From NCBI RefSeq assembly GCF_000002235.5, contig NW_022145610.1:32626807-32690806 (forward strand): a stretch of 64,000 nt of DNA. Reading direction: 5' to 3'. This DNA is from Strongylocentrotus purpuratus (lineage: Eukaryota > Echinodermata > Echinoidea > Camarodonta > Strongylocentrotidae). The notes under the pieces are model-generated. The model saw only the letters and a program-made list of their open reading frames with translations, did no database searches and had not been told where the DNA came from. How positions within the stretch are numbered: position 1 is the stretch's first letter; each line of letters opens with the position of its first letter. A program made the position numbers and the translations under genes. This document shows positions 23,685-35,415 of the stretch, in pieces.

Positions 23685-23784
23685 CTTATTCAGCGGCTGG
23701 CTGAGTCGTTGCGAAATTTTCGGCCCGATTTATAAATGTTAAACCCCCCCCCCCCCCCTTGAAAAAATCCTGCGTACGCGCCTG
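23273..23784 (-). mobile_element. hAT-like MITE with poly-G tracts, copy 3 (512 bp)
   Basis: Starts CAGGCGCGTACACAGG and ends ...TGCGTACGCGCCTG. Perfect 8-bp duplications GCTCTCAG flank it (23265-23272, 23785-23792). The module CCGCTTATTCAGCGG + TCGG/CTGG + CTGAGTCGTTGCGA occurs twice (about 23581-23618 and 23683-23721), separated by a run of 34 C. The body is therefore built by tandem copying of one island plus homopolymer growth. It has no coding capacity. Confidence 0.9.
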
Positions 23785-23792
23785 GCTCTCAG

Positions 23793-26595
23793 CATTTACT
23801 GACGTTGGTCTCTCAAGGGACGTAGAAATCGAAATTTCTGCTCCAACCACCCTGTCAATTGGCTTCTTTCAACAATTATCCTAATTTTGAGTTTTAATAT
23901 TAAATTACCAAAGTCTGAACGAATTTTTTTTAAACACAAATTCATGCTTTCTTTACCTCTTTATAATTCTTCTTTAATCATTACATAAATTGTTTAATCT
24001 TTATATATTAGGTCTCCGGTTTTTTGTTCATATTTTTTTTTTTTCGTGACAATTTCCGTTTCTGGGATCAATAAAAAATCTGTTTAAAGATTTGACTAGT
24101 GCTGCTTGGTGATCTATTGAACTGTAACTTAGTCTCCTCGACACTACAAGATTTATCCATAGCCAGCAGATCTAGACTAATGAATTGTTTGGAAATTCAA
24201 GCAGTCTTCAACAAAATTGTGAAACCCTTCACTCTTTTGTTCAAGTCTAGACTAATGATGATGAATTTCCTGCCGTCACATTCGAAGGTTGGTCGTAAGA
24301 AGTTTTTGAGTCCTTAGAGCTATCGTTCTTCAAGATTCAGAACACTTCCTGGAGGGATGTTCCCCCTTTCCTTCCTTTTTCATGTTTGTTCGATTGCACG
24401 ATAGATTTAAATGAACTTTTAAACTATATCTCCTGATCTGACTGAGACAGATAATGTTCCCTGTAGCCAAACAACATGAATTCTACAGTTACTCGTCTAA
24501 ACATGTAATATAACTATCGCTTCCCGATTCGTAACACTCGTCATAATAGAGGGAAACATTGTTCAAGAAAGGTATTTGTTACGTGAAACACGAGTATTTG
24601 CATTATAATAAAGGAAGGTGATCGAAACAGATGGATAAAAATACGTTTTCAACAAACCGGTCATGTTGCGAAAGTTTCCTTTTAAGAGTTAAGAATGTAC
24701 ATTTTGTGCGGTTACATGATTGTGAGAATGAAGCGAAGCAAGCTGTCTATAAAAATGTATGTGAAATTGAGTTATCGGCTCTGAATTTCATTGATTAGGT
24801 GTTATTCAATATCCTCTTCTAGTTACATGAAATTATATGAATGTTGCAAGCTGTCCTTAATGTGAAAGTAAGATGTAATGTAAAGTATAACTATCGATTA
24901 TGTGTAAAAAAAAAATTGATACAGACGTTGTTTCGTTCATTGATTTATGAAAATATAAGAAGTAAAAATTAATATAGGAATTAAGACATGAATGAATAAA
25001 AGGAAATAGTTGGCTAGGTTGCTAAAAAGAAGGGAAAAGAAGAGACAGAAACAGAAGGGGAAAAGGCGAAAATGATTTAGAGAGACAGAGAGAAGTGATA
25101 TAGAGATTGTACGTAAAAACATACATGAGAAGGATATACAGCTCTGTACGAAGAGCCGTAATAATGTAATTGAATGTAAATAAGAGTTATTGGGGTGTTC
25201 TCCATGAATAGAACGTCTTTTAAAAAAAATCTGCCATACTGCATTTGCAGATTAGATACTTTTTACAGTGGCAGATAAAAAGAAAAGGCACAGGGACAAG
25301 TTATGGAACTGGTACAAAAATAAGGGCGTGGCTTTGGGGGCGCTAGCTGAAACAACTATCACACTTAACTGCACCACCCAAATGCATCTTAATTCTACAT
25401 AGACTACCTCGGTAGGGCTGGTGAGTAAGCTGAATTATCTAGTTTATCTGATGACGGGTCCAGAGGCTCACAAAATACAGATCGATTTAAAAAGCCCGCC
25501 ATGTTGAAACCAGACACCATAGCACTAGTCTTGACCTTTTTGTTTTCCACTTCATATTTTATAGATTCCGGGCAGGAAAAATACGGGAATTGAGTGCCTG
25601 GGATTTCACCAAATCGAAAATGGTAGTGAATACAGGTATCTCCCTGTAAAATAAAGAGTTCGATTGATTCAAATCAATCGTAACTTGAAATTAATCGCAA
25701 CTGTGTACTTAAGAGATGGGACCATTACAAGTTCCCTCTCGGTCTAGTACCTTCTTCTTTTCAAGAGACCAAACTATATCGGCTTTTTTTTTTTAACTAC
25801 TCCTTACTGAAAACAAACAGACGAACAAAGATAATGTTCACCATTGATTACGTTGTTTTCAGGTATTTCTCAAGCTATCTGTCCGGAATCCGTCCGGGCT
25901 CGATGTTATCACTCCCGAACTCAATAAGGGTCGCCAAGGGGCTTGCTTTGTGTGAATAATCACTACCATCAATATACACGCTGACTTTCGTCTCATATAA
26001 GAACTTGATATAAGAGAATCTATCGGTTTAAAGAAGAAACTGTGCTGCCCCCTGAGGATGGGTAATAGCGCTTCGGAATACATTGATATAGGTTACCGTA
26101 AAGGGGGGAGGTGAAGGAATATAAAAAGAAGCAAAGGAGAAAAGAAATACAAATGAAAAACTGATTTAAAAGAAAGATACGCCTTATCCAAAGGAATATA
26201 TTTTGCACGGCCGAAAGCAATCCTCCTGGTACTTGAAAGAATGAACACAGGAAACAACACATCATCAAAGAGAAAAAAATGGTAGATATTGATAACTTTC
26301 GCCTCATTTTGTATTATTTCTCATAATTTGTTCTTGACTACTTCGTTTTGTTTTTAGAATTAACAAAATGTCTTGTTGCTGTAAACATGAAGGCACTTTT
26401 CAATCCCGATGTGACGTTTGATATCAGTAACGGACTTGACTGTCTTGGTAGATGTATAGCGTGGAAGCAGCAATTGAGGGGAGGGGTTCAATCATAGGGA
26501 GGGTGGGGGACTTGATCGGTAAACTAAATGCAACAATGCAACCGTTAAGGAATTATGAAGGGGGACCCTATCGTCTTATTTTCTTTTGCCTTCCC
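23793..26595. other. No gene seen
   Basis: AT-rich DNA. TCTAGACTAATGA occurs twice (24172-24184, 24246-24258). A purine-rich patch spans 25020-25110, and a near-perfect 20-bp palindrome (CGATTGATTCAAATCAATCG) lies near 25660. None forms a recognisable element. Confidence 0.45.
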
Positions 26596-26656
26596 CCTCT
26601 CCCCTCTCTCACCCTCTCTCTCTCTCTCTCCCTCTCTTTCTCTCTTTCTCTCTCTA

Positions 26657-26701
<45 letters not shown>
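26596..26701. repeat. (CT)n tract
   Basis: CT repeats with scattered TTT and CC interruptions over about 105 bp. Confidence 0.9.
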
Positions 26702-27030
26702 TGTTGACTTTTGACTGGGCCCCTGTTACTACAAAAATGCCAATATTTACGGGTTTTTCTCATTGAGCAATCACATAATGACTAACGATGGCACTCGATC
26801 TCCGGAATTCATCCTGCAAGATTATCACGATACCACATACCGGTTGTGTAACGTCGAGCACTTGGAATCCAGGTTTTCGTGAAACAAAATCTTGTTGTTG
26901 GGGTTTGTCCGATGGCTAAGGAAAACAAGGGATGCCAAACTGAAATATTACACGTAAAACAAGGAGTGTCCCCCAAAGGGATGAGCAAACGAGATGGATG
27001 GTGGGAGACGAACGTTCAGAGGGGAGATGG

Positions 27031-27238
27031 AGACAGCGAAAAATAGAGAGAAAGAGAGAAAGATAGAGAGAGAGGGGCAAGAGAAAAAGATAAATATTAA
27101 AAGACAAAGAAGAGGAATAGAAATACAAAGAGAAAGAATTTGGAACTGAGGGAGGGCGTGAAGAGAGATGGAGAAAGAGAAAAAAATGTGCAGAGAGGTT
27201 TGAGAGACGAAGAGAGAGAGAGAGAGAGAGAGAAAAAA
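27031..27238. repeat. (GA)n-like purine tract
   Basis: Nearly all purine on the plus strand, with a perfect GA run at 27208-27231. Overlapping minus frames are Ser/Leu-rich artefacts. Confidence 0.85.
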
Positions 27239-27471
27239 AAATCGAGGGAAACATTCAAAGTGCATTTGTTACGAGTCAATTCAGAAGTTGGAAATCGTAC
27301 AACGAACAATAACCAAAAAAGTAAATGGAAGGTTAGAGGATCAATTCCGTGTTCAAACTCTCTAAAACTTTAAAATTGCACGATTTCATGAATATCACTC
27401 ATGAACAAGTTCTGATCTCCTGTTGCCGAACAAAGAATGAAACCCTGATCCATGAAAATTCAAGTCGATAT

Positions 27472-27545
27472 TAATGATAATAGTAATAATAATAATAATA
27501 ATAATAATATTAAGAGTAATAATGATAATAACAATGATGATGATT
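27472..27545. repeat. (AAT)n microsatellite
   Basis: AAT repeats mixed with GAT and AAC triplets. Confidence 0.9.
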
Positions 27546-29828
27546 ACAATAAAAATTACCATTTTGTAATTAATAACTCCTTTATTAACTTTACCGACCA
27601 AAGCGCTTATATTATTATTATCTTTCCCTTTTAACTGGATTTTTGTAATTTCCGGTCATTAGATTCCTATACATAAGCATTCGATTCATGAAATTCAATC
27701 AATATCTGCTATGTATCTCACCAACACAGAAATGGAACATTACCTCATGCAACATGTATTCATATGCAAGTGCCTCGAACATGAGGACATGATTAAGTTG
27801 CATTCTGGAGATGATGCCCTAGGCTTAAGCACGACACGCCAGTTTTACATCATGTTTTCTTTTCTCAAATTTCCCCTCTCCACTTATCTATCCTCTCACG
27901 TCTGTGATTGACTTTGAAGGGCCATAGTTGAATCTGAAAAGCTCTCTAATATTGTCAGTTAATCGAGCTGAGAGTATGATCGTGACGCCACCGGGCGCCT
28001 AATACGACGCCATGCTAAATTCATGCAAAAGCAAACATTCACACACTCTCAAAATCCATCCTTAAGAGCACATTTATGGCAAATTAGCTTTTCACATTCG
28101 GCACGTGGTGTTTGGTGCAAAAGAATAATCTTTCAGCATACACATGCCCCTGTACTGACGCTTATTAAAAGATGTAGTTAAGTCCTGGTCATGTGATTAA
28201 CATGATCACATTGAGGACGAAACTGTGGAGAGGCAATAATTATTAGGTGGTACATTACACAGTTCGTGTTTAATGTGAGATTTGGGAATAATCGAAATGA
28301 ATAGAAAACACTTAGTGTTGATCGAAACCTGTCTGTTTGCGCTGAACAAAAAAAGAACATCGTCTATGTTTTAGTATATGAGTTAAAAACCTTCTGCTCT
28401 ATATGGGACCATGCACATGTGGCATAGAAGTGTGGTCCAAACTTTTCGGCTATTTCTCAGCCATTTGAAGAGCAAATTAATATAAATATAAATGACGGGA
28501 AATTTTACTAATTTAACTATTTCCGGAACTGAACCTTCTCTTAAAACATCGAATATTTCCATAATGCAGTGCGGCGAGCACCATGCTTTCTTCCGGGACC
28601 GAACATCATGCATGTATAGAGTTTAATAAAAACGAAACCCGGACACCCTATCATGATTTGGTTACAGTCTTGATTCAACTCATCGGGGAAATGTTGAGCT
28701 GCTGATGAATTAATATTGGTTCTTAGTTCAAATAAGATCTGATATCATTCAGGGGGAAATACCGATAATGAATTTCAAGTTGTTAATAAGAACTGATATT
28801 GTTTTGGCAGTGGACGGAGGATTCGGAACTCTTTGACCGGGGGCGGGAGGAGAGGGGACACAAGTCCAACATATTTGTATGACAAGCAACTGCAGCATTT
28901 TTCAGAATACAATTTGCCCTTCAATATCTAATCACTGCCTGTTGATTAAAGTACCTTTGTTTTTTTGTTTTTGTTTTGTTTTGTTTTTGTGTTTTTTTGG
29001 GGGGGAGGTTTTCCTCTTAACCCCCTCTATATAAGTCTTATTTTGTCCATGGTCTAAAAGATGGACCTTTTACCTTTTTAATGTGCCTTAGATTTTCATA
29101 CTTTGAAATGTTTGTAATTGACCGGAGAGAATGTGTCATGTTTGGAGATTATACTGAATGATAACCCAGAATGAACGAAGGTATTAACTTATGTATGAAA
29201 GATTACATGCGAGATCGGATTTTGGTTTCTTACATAGATTTAGTTTCAAATCATGAATAACATGTTATTTAGTAACATTGTTTGTTGTTTTGACGGGGTT
29301 TCTAGAAATAGTTTTATCACGAAATGGATACGTAACCAGAGACCTTTTGGTTGAGATGAATTTTCCATTTTCTGCACGCAGGCTTCTTCTCGTGTATTGT
29401 ATGACCGCAATCAGAAATAAATCGTCAGAATTTTCCCCTAAATAATAAGACAACGCAAAAAAACTTTCAAAATGACAATTCATCAGTCTTCTTCATGTCA
29501 ATTGCAACTATTTGTGAATTTAGAAGGGAGTATGGGAACATATTTATCAAATATTTTGTGTCCCAATTCAATCACAAAATACTAATTTTATAATGAAGAA
29601 AAAAAAACTACTTACCATGATCAAACTGTGACACACGAACGAATTATTTTCATATCGGACACCCTATTTTTCAGGGGGAAATACCAAAAAAATGAAAAGT
29701 ACCAGAAATGTAAGTAAAAAGAAAATCCAACATAGAAGTGTGATATGTTAAGGGAGAGAGAGAGAGAGAGAGAGACCATTTGATATTTCAAAACAATTTG
29801 AGCATTAATGATAATGATGAGGATAACA
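27546..29828. other. No gene seen; two short segments share words
   Basis: AT-rich DNA. The words CGGACACCCTAT and TTCAGGGGGAAATACC occur at 28641-28764 (about 95 bp apart) and again at 29656-29685 (2 bp apart). A poly-T/G patch lies at 28961-29008. Confidence 0.45.
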
Positions 29829-30020
29829 ATATTCAATTCAATTCAATTCAATTTTATTTCGTCCAATAATAACATGGAAATTCATTGTGGGATTTTACAT
29901 ATTGCGTTTACATTAAAATTGTGTATAAAAAGACATCAAAAGCATGACATTGAAATAGGAAATAATTACATTCAAATCGTTTAGAAATTGGAAAAACATA
30001 ATATGACATCGACACAATGC
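29829..30020 (-). mobile_element. Possible non-LTR retroelement 3' end, minus strand
   Basis: On the minus strand an AATAAAA is followed by tandem TTGAA units (29830-29853), as in the segment at 20752. No protein remnant is visible. The 5' limit is arbitrary. Confidence 0.4.
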
Positions 30021-30090
30021 TATAGTACACAATATCCCCGATTCCTTGCACCCCCACCCCAGAAACTCATCCCAGCCGGAGGGACTTACA

Positions 30091-30303
30091 TGTAGAGAGA
30101 GAGAGAGGGGGGAGAGAGGGGGAGAGGGGGGCATACAGACAGAGACAGAGACAGTGAGAAATAACGAGAGACGAAGATAGAGAAAGAGGAAGAGGAAGAT
30201 ATAAGAGAGAAAATAAAAGAGAGAGACAAACAAAGAGAATAGAAAGAGAGAGAGTAGAAAGAGAAAGAGTAGAGAGAGAGAGAAAGAAGGGAGGGGGGGA
30301 GGT
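30091..30303. repeat. (GA)n-like purine tract
   Basis: Purine-rich on the plus strand, with GAGA, GGGGGA and AGAAAG units. Minus-strand frames here are compositional. Confidence 0.85.
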
Positions 30304-30707
30304 GATAATGATAGTAAGCTCGTAAGCTATTAAGGTCCGAAAAATGGAGAAACAAATATAGTGTAAAAATAGCTGAAAACTTAGTAATCAAAAACGAATT
30401 CAGGAACTAAATCCAGATCTAAATGCCGTTTCAACTATCGTCATAAAATCTCCGCCTGGCCCAAAGCGCTGCAATCAGAGTCTCGTACACTTGACGACTT
30501 CACAAGTAAATGTTTTGGAAATTCTCTAATACATATATGTCAGTTGTCTGCAAATCATCATTGAATATGTCTGCATTGCCTAAAGCCCGGCGCACATGCA
30601 ATACACGATCCTCTTTCGTTCCGATTTTCGTATGAAAGGCGGTTTCATTTTGTTGAAATATAAAAATAAAAACAAATACTTTCGTCATGCTTTTATAGTA
30701 CGAAATA

Positions 30708-31545
30708 ATGATAAGGATTGTTAAGGATTCCAAGATTGCTATAACTCATATACGTGTTGGTTCTGTGCACATTGCTCCTTCAGATAAGGCAAGAAATCTT
30801 GGTGTCATTTTCGATACAAGCATGTCTCTTGATGCACATATTTCAAAATGTGTGAAAGCTGCCAATTATCATCTTCGTAATCTTCGCGCTATAAGGAAAT
30901 TTTTAACCCCCCAAACCACTCAACAATTGATTCATGCTTTTGTAACATCTCATCTCGATAACTGTAACTCTCTCCTTTATGGACTTCCTAAATACCAAAT
31001 TCACAGACTACAAAAGGTTCAAAACGCAGCTGCCCGCCTTGTCACTAAATCTAAACGTTCGACCCATACTACTCAAATACTCAAGAAACTTCACTGGCTT
31101 CCAATAGAACAGCGTATCAAATATAAAATTCTACTACTCACCTACCGTTCACTAAATGGATCAGTCCCTGAATATATTTCCTCTCTTCTTTATATCTCTT
31201 TAAGTTCTCGTGCAGGTCTTCGTTCCTCTAATTCAACACAATTAAGAACAAAGAGGAGTTGGGGAGACAGAGCCTTTACAGCTGCTGCACCCCGGTTATG
31301 GAACTCCTACCCCATTCAATCAAAATGTCAGCCAATCAAAATATGTTCAAAAAACAATTGAAAACCTATCTAATGTCTGAATTCCTTAGTTAAGACGTAG
31401 TGTATTTCAAAATATGATGTAATTAACGTTGTTGAATTATATTTAAATTATTTTCGTTCAATGTACTTACCTTGTTAGGCGCCTTGAGCATCTCTTGGGG
31501 TGGATATGTGCGCATTAATGTTGTTATTATTATTATTATTATTTA
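30708..31545 (+). mobile_element. CR1/L2-like LINE fragment: C-terminal ORF2 and 3' end
   Basis: A 217-codon open frame (30708-31361) covers the region after the catalytic palm of a LINE reverse transcriptase. It contains ARNLGVIFDTSMSLDAHI, a FVTSHLDNCNSLLYGLP core, LQKVQNAAARLVT, LKKLHWLPIEQRIKYKILLL and the RLWNSYP motif. These are diagnostic of the thumb/C-terminal part in L2/CR1-clade elements. The catalytic FADD box and endonuclease are missing, so it is 5'-truncated. Near 31340 the frame shifts: the expected Phe-Lys-Lys-Gln-Leu-Lys-Thr-Tyr-Leu ending lies in a different frame and stops at 31393. A 3' UTR (GGCGCCTTGAGCATC) leads to an ATT microsatellite tail at 31521-31543. It is dead but not very old, since over 200 codons remain open. 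Confidence 0.92.
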
Positions 31546-31821
31546 ATACATTTAACTCCTTCTAGTCAGAATAAAAGCCGAATCGGCCTCAACTCTTAGA
31601 AAATCGCACTACTGGATGACATATCCTCCACTGATTCTTAGTCAATTTAGCATGCCCCCTCCAAAGAAGCATGAAATCGCTTGAAATTTGAATGTTAGTA
31701 ATCATATGACAATTCAAATCCTCGGCCATTAGGATTTTCAGGTTAGAATGTTTGTATAATACGCTATCACAAATTTTTCCAAAAACGGATCGCATAGTCA
31801 GATCGTATAGTGTGCGGTGGC

Positions 31822-32095
31822 CAGGCGCGTACGCAGGATTTTTTCAAGGGGGGGGGGGGGAGGGGTGTTTAACATTTTTAAATCAGCCCGAAAATTTCGC
31901 ATCGACTCAGCGGGGGGGGGGGGGGGGGTAAGGTCACCGTTTTTAGGTCAGCCATAGGATTTTTTTTTTAAGAAACCAAAGGGGAGGGGGGAGGGGGGTT
32001 TTGGTTATTTTTTAGGGGGGTTTATACACATAAAAATACCAAAGGGGGGGTTTAACCCCCCAAACACCCCCCCCCCCCCCCTGCGCACGCGCCTG
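31822..32095 (+). mobile_element. hAT-like MITE with poly-G tracts, copy 4 (274 bp)
   Basis: Starts CAGGCGCGTACGCAGG and ends ...TGCGCACGCGCCTG, with 8-bp duplications GCGGTGGC at 31814-31821 and 32096-32103. This is the shortest copy: one TCGCATCGACTCAGCGG island, the AAGGTCACC island and the TAAAAATACCAAAGG end. Orientation is the same as copy 1. Confidence 0.9.
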
Positions 32096-32103
32096 GCGGT
32101 GGC

Positions 32104-32951
32104 ATTAAGCTTACATGCTCTTTCGAAATTCAATAGTTCTTTCTCATAAGTTGCATCATACAACACGAAAAATTCAGATATTTAACGTCTGTAAATGTTT
32201 TGATTTTCCATATATAAATTATATACATTATATGTACATATATAACGAATGAATAAATTCAAACAGCTATACTTTGTATCAGGAAGTATCGAGACAGGCG
32301 TCATGTCAAATTTCGGTCTTTAATTTTCGGTAAACGTCTTCTGGGATGTTTCATTGAAAAGAAAATAGTCTGAGCCAGTCAAATGATATAGGGTACAGAT
32401 TCATGCATTTCTCATGTTGACTCCAAATAAATACAAGTTTAGATAATCGGATATTTAAAAACATATAATTAACATAAAAATAACCATACACTATTCTTTC
32501 TGTAATGTCCGCATTGTCTCCTAAACCATTGGATATTTTAGATGGAATAGTGGAAATCTAGATTCTGTCAGATTTAGTAAAACATCAACATGGAAAACGA
32601 ATGAAATTTAGAATTCAAAGAGGACAACAACGTTATAAGGACTGTAAAGAAGATAATAAGAAAAATAAGAAAGGAGAATTTGTGAATAGAAATGGTAGAA
32701 GAGAAGTTGGTATGATTCATTTTTGATTGGCTCAATTAGCATACAAATTAACTGAATGCCTTTTTACTTGGATGACAGTTTATATTTTGCCTGGAAAAAA
32801 CATCTTTGCACGATGCCGAGTAACTCTCAGCTCTGCCAAAGGTCTTTTGTGAGTGAATGCACAATACACACAATGAAGAGGCATAACGTCAGTCAATACA
32901 TTTTGAGGGGGCTCCAGTATCATTCGGGTTGGGGCAAAGATCTTTAATACT
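32104..32951. other. No feature seen
   Basis: AT-rich DNA. Short frames on both strands near 32756-32980 have no recognised content. Confidence 0.45.
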
Positions 32952-33187
32952 AAATGCTCCCCTGCCTTTATCATCTCCAATTAAATATAAAGGTGAGTTA
33001 CCAAGACTGGGCCAAATTTATTATGATTTTGATGACTCCAGAACTTTGCAGTACACACCAATACTTACATGCTACATGATTAACTTTTTCTGATCCATTC
33101 CACACCTTTTCTTTCACAATGTAATCGGATACCAGAACTCACCTTTATCTTTAATTGGAGATGATGGAGGCAGGGGAGCAGCATTTC
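32952..33187. mobile_element. Foldback MITE, about 236 bp
   Basis: The left arm carries AAATGCTCCCCTGCC, then ATCATCTCCAATTAAA and ATAAAGGTGAGTT. The right arm repeats all three in inverted form with a few changes. The spacer is about 115 bp and unique. No target duplication could be fixed. Confidence 0.75.
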
Positions 33188-33216
33188 CCCTCAACGTTCC
33201 CCTTTTCCCCTTTTGA

Positions 33217-33218
<2 letters not shown>

Positions 33219-33261
<43 letters not shown>
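33219..33261. repeat. (CT)n microsatellite
   Basis: About 21 perfect CT units directly beside the foldback at 32952-33187. Confidence 0.95.
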
Positions 33262-33264
<3 letters not shown>

Positions 33265-34260
33265 ATTTCTTTCTTTATTTATTTCTTCCTTTTCCAACAT
33301 CTTATTGGGGGTGCACGTGCTCCCTGATTCCCCCTGAAGAATTCACGTCACAGAACACAAGTCAAAGGAGGTAAAAGTATGGGCGATAATATCTCCTTTC
33401 ACAACTTGATGGTAGTAAGAATAGATTGTGTATAAAACTTGATAACCTTCTATATACCATTAAAACCTTTTGCGAGATCCTTTTAAAAAAATCCATACAA
33501 TTGTTCGATCGAATTTGAAGGTTTATTTTCCCGCTCTTTTTAGATTAGACATCTCGATGTTTGGAGCGTAAGTGAAGTTTTTATTTTTATACATTCGAAA
33601 ATCTAAGCGATTTCTGAAAATTGACGTGTAGTGGTAAATGCATTCAGTGCTCCGTATGCCCGATAATGTCATGCCTTTAGATGGCAAACGACGAACAAAA
33701 GAATTTCAGCCCCATGCCGAAGATTTGCTAATCTTGAACGATTTCAAGGTTTGATCTTTTGATAAGCCATTGAAAATGTAGCTAAAGCATTGAGCCACGA
33801 GCAAGAAAAAAGAAAAGATGTGCTCTGAAAGGAATAGGCTGACGCATTCAAAATTTCGTTTGCATCACATGATACTACTCAAATTGTTATATAATGATTT
33901 AGAGTTGTACATAACGAAGAAAAAAGGGTAAAGATAAAACCTCGAAAGGGTGTTTGTGAGGGAGTGCGTGGTTTTAGGTTAAGGTATGTATATGTAATAT
34001 ATAAATTAAAAAACAAATCGATGTATTATTATCTACCTTTCATAAGCTGACATTTATAAATGTCTAACTAGTATTTAAGTTATTAAAGCTAAGTTATATC
34101 ATTAAATTGAACTTGAAAAGATGAAAATGTTGATCTTAACCCAGCTTACCCTCATTAAGTTTAAACAAATTGTAATATATATATTTTGATTTATTATTTG
34201 ATCAAATAGTGTTTAACTCGTGAACATTGTTCTTTAAAAAAATAGTAACCTGGACTTCTT
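33262..34260. other. No feature seen
   Basis: AT-rich DNA with no element ends or exon-like frame. Confidence 0.4.
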
Positions 34261-34530
34261 TTCTTTCCCTTTGATGTTGCTCAATAAAGGTGACATTTGA
34301 ATATAAAGTAGCATATTCATATGTTAATGTGATGATTACCTTGTCAATTAATATAATCATTTATTTTTAATTATGAAACAATATGTCTTTATGTGATGAT
34401 TACCTTTAATGTGATGATTACCTTTTTAATTATGAAACAATATGTCTTTTATGTATATTTTGTTATCTGTATTATTTCTGCACGTGAAATGTGAAATCAA
34501 TAGACTCAAACTCAAACTCAAACTCGAATC
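34261..34530 (+). mobile_element. Possible non-LTR retroelement 3' end with (ACTCAA)n tail
   Basis: Ends in GTGAAATCAATAG followed by ACTCAA units (34503-34526). Within it, GTGATGATTACC occurs three times (from 34329, 34393 and 34411) and AATTATGAAACAATATGTC occurs twice, a local duplication. No coding sequence was found. Confidence 0.35.
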
Positions 34531-35124
34531 TAACAGAGCATCATTAAACATGCACACTCATATTTGTCTCATTTCAATAGTAATCAGATTTTTCCAAGGC
34601 GTGCAGTAATTGATTTAAAGCTACAAGGATTTAATAATACATAGCCGATCCAAGAGGATGGACAAATTATTTGAAAGGTAGGTTAAAACGAGAGAGAGAG
34701 ATTTAAGGGCCGTCTAAAAAAGGCATCATATCTGTGCTTCGTAATTTGATTTATTAAAAATGTTGCGATTGATTTAATTGAGAGATGGAAACCCGTCACT
34801 GATAATATAAATCAAAGTCTGGTTTAGACTGCAACCTCTGAGCAACTTCGTCAAAGGGCATTTAACCCGAGAAAAACTATTTATACTTGTGGATTCCCGG
34901 GGCAAATATCAACTGGGATAAACGAACTCATATTACATCGATAGTGATAATGTTATTAGATGCAGAAGAGTTGATATGCAGTTGTCCTATGTGTAATTGG
35001 TTTTATTATCACTATAATAAATATTAAGTATTTGAAGTAATCTGTGCCTAATAGGGGGGAGCGAACTGAATTAATGTAACCCTCGGGTCTCTTCGCGATA
35101 TTATAAACTGATTGGAATGCGCAG

Positions 35125-35415
35125 GCCAGGTGGACCACTACACCAAGGTTATAAATTCCCCTCTTTTCTTATACGAATAGTGTATAGGGTATTCTTAATG
35201 TGCAGAGGTGGTGACTCTCCTCTACATAAAGCTCCATTTAACGTCCTATCCGAGGGACAGAGTGTTTTCCATTGTAAAGTAGACTACGTTTATGAAACAG
35301 GGGATGGGCACGTTAACGCGAAACGTAGGTTTGAATCATCCGCCTGGGTTGGATTCGAACCCACGATCTTTGGCTCGACAGGCTGACGCTTTACCGACTG
35401 AGCCAACTCACCTCC
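35125..35415 (-). mobile_element. Second tRNA-derived SINE family
   Basis: On the minus strand a tRNA-like head has A box TTGGCTCAGTCGGT (35406-35393) and B box GGGTTCGAATCC (35362-35351). The body includes CTCGGATAGGACGTTAAATG and GCACATTAAGAATACCC. This GGATGGGACGTTAAA-type body occurs widely in invertebrate SINEs. The head fits a lysine/valine-like tRNA and not the Leu/Ser type of the other family. The anticodon region does not form a convincing functional tRNA. The 3' end is uncertain. Confidence 0.75.

Noticed and set aside
35351-35406. Functional tRNA gene on the minus strand
   Set aside because: The head is followed by a SINE body; stem pairing is imperfect. It is better explained as a SINE promoter.
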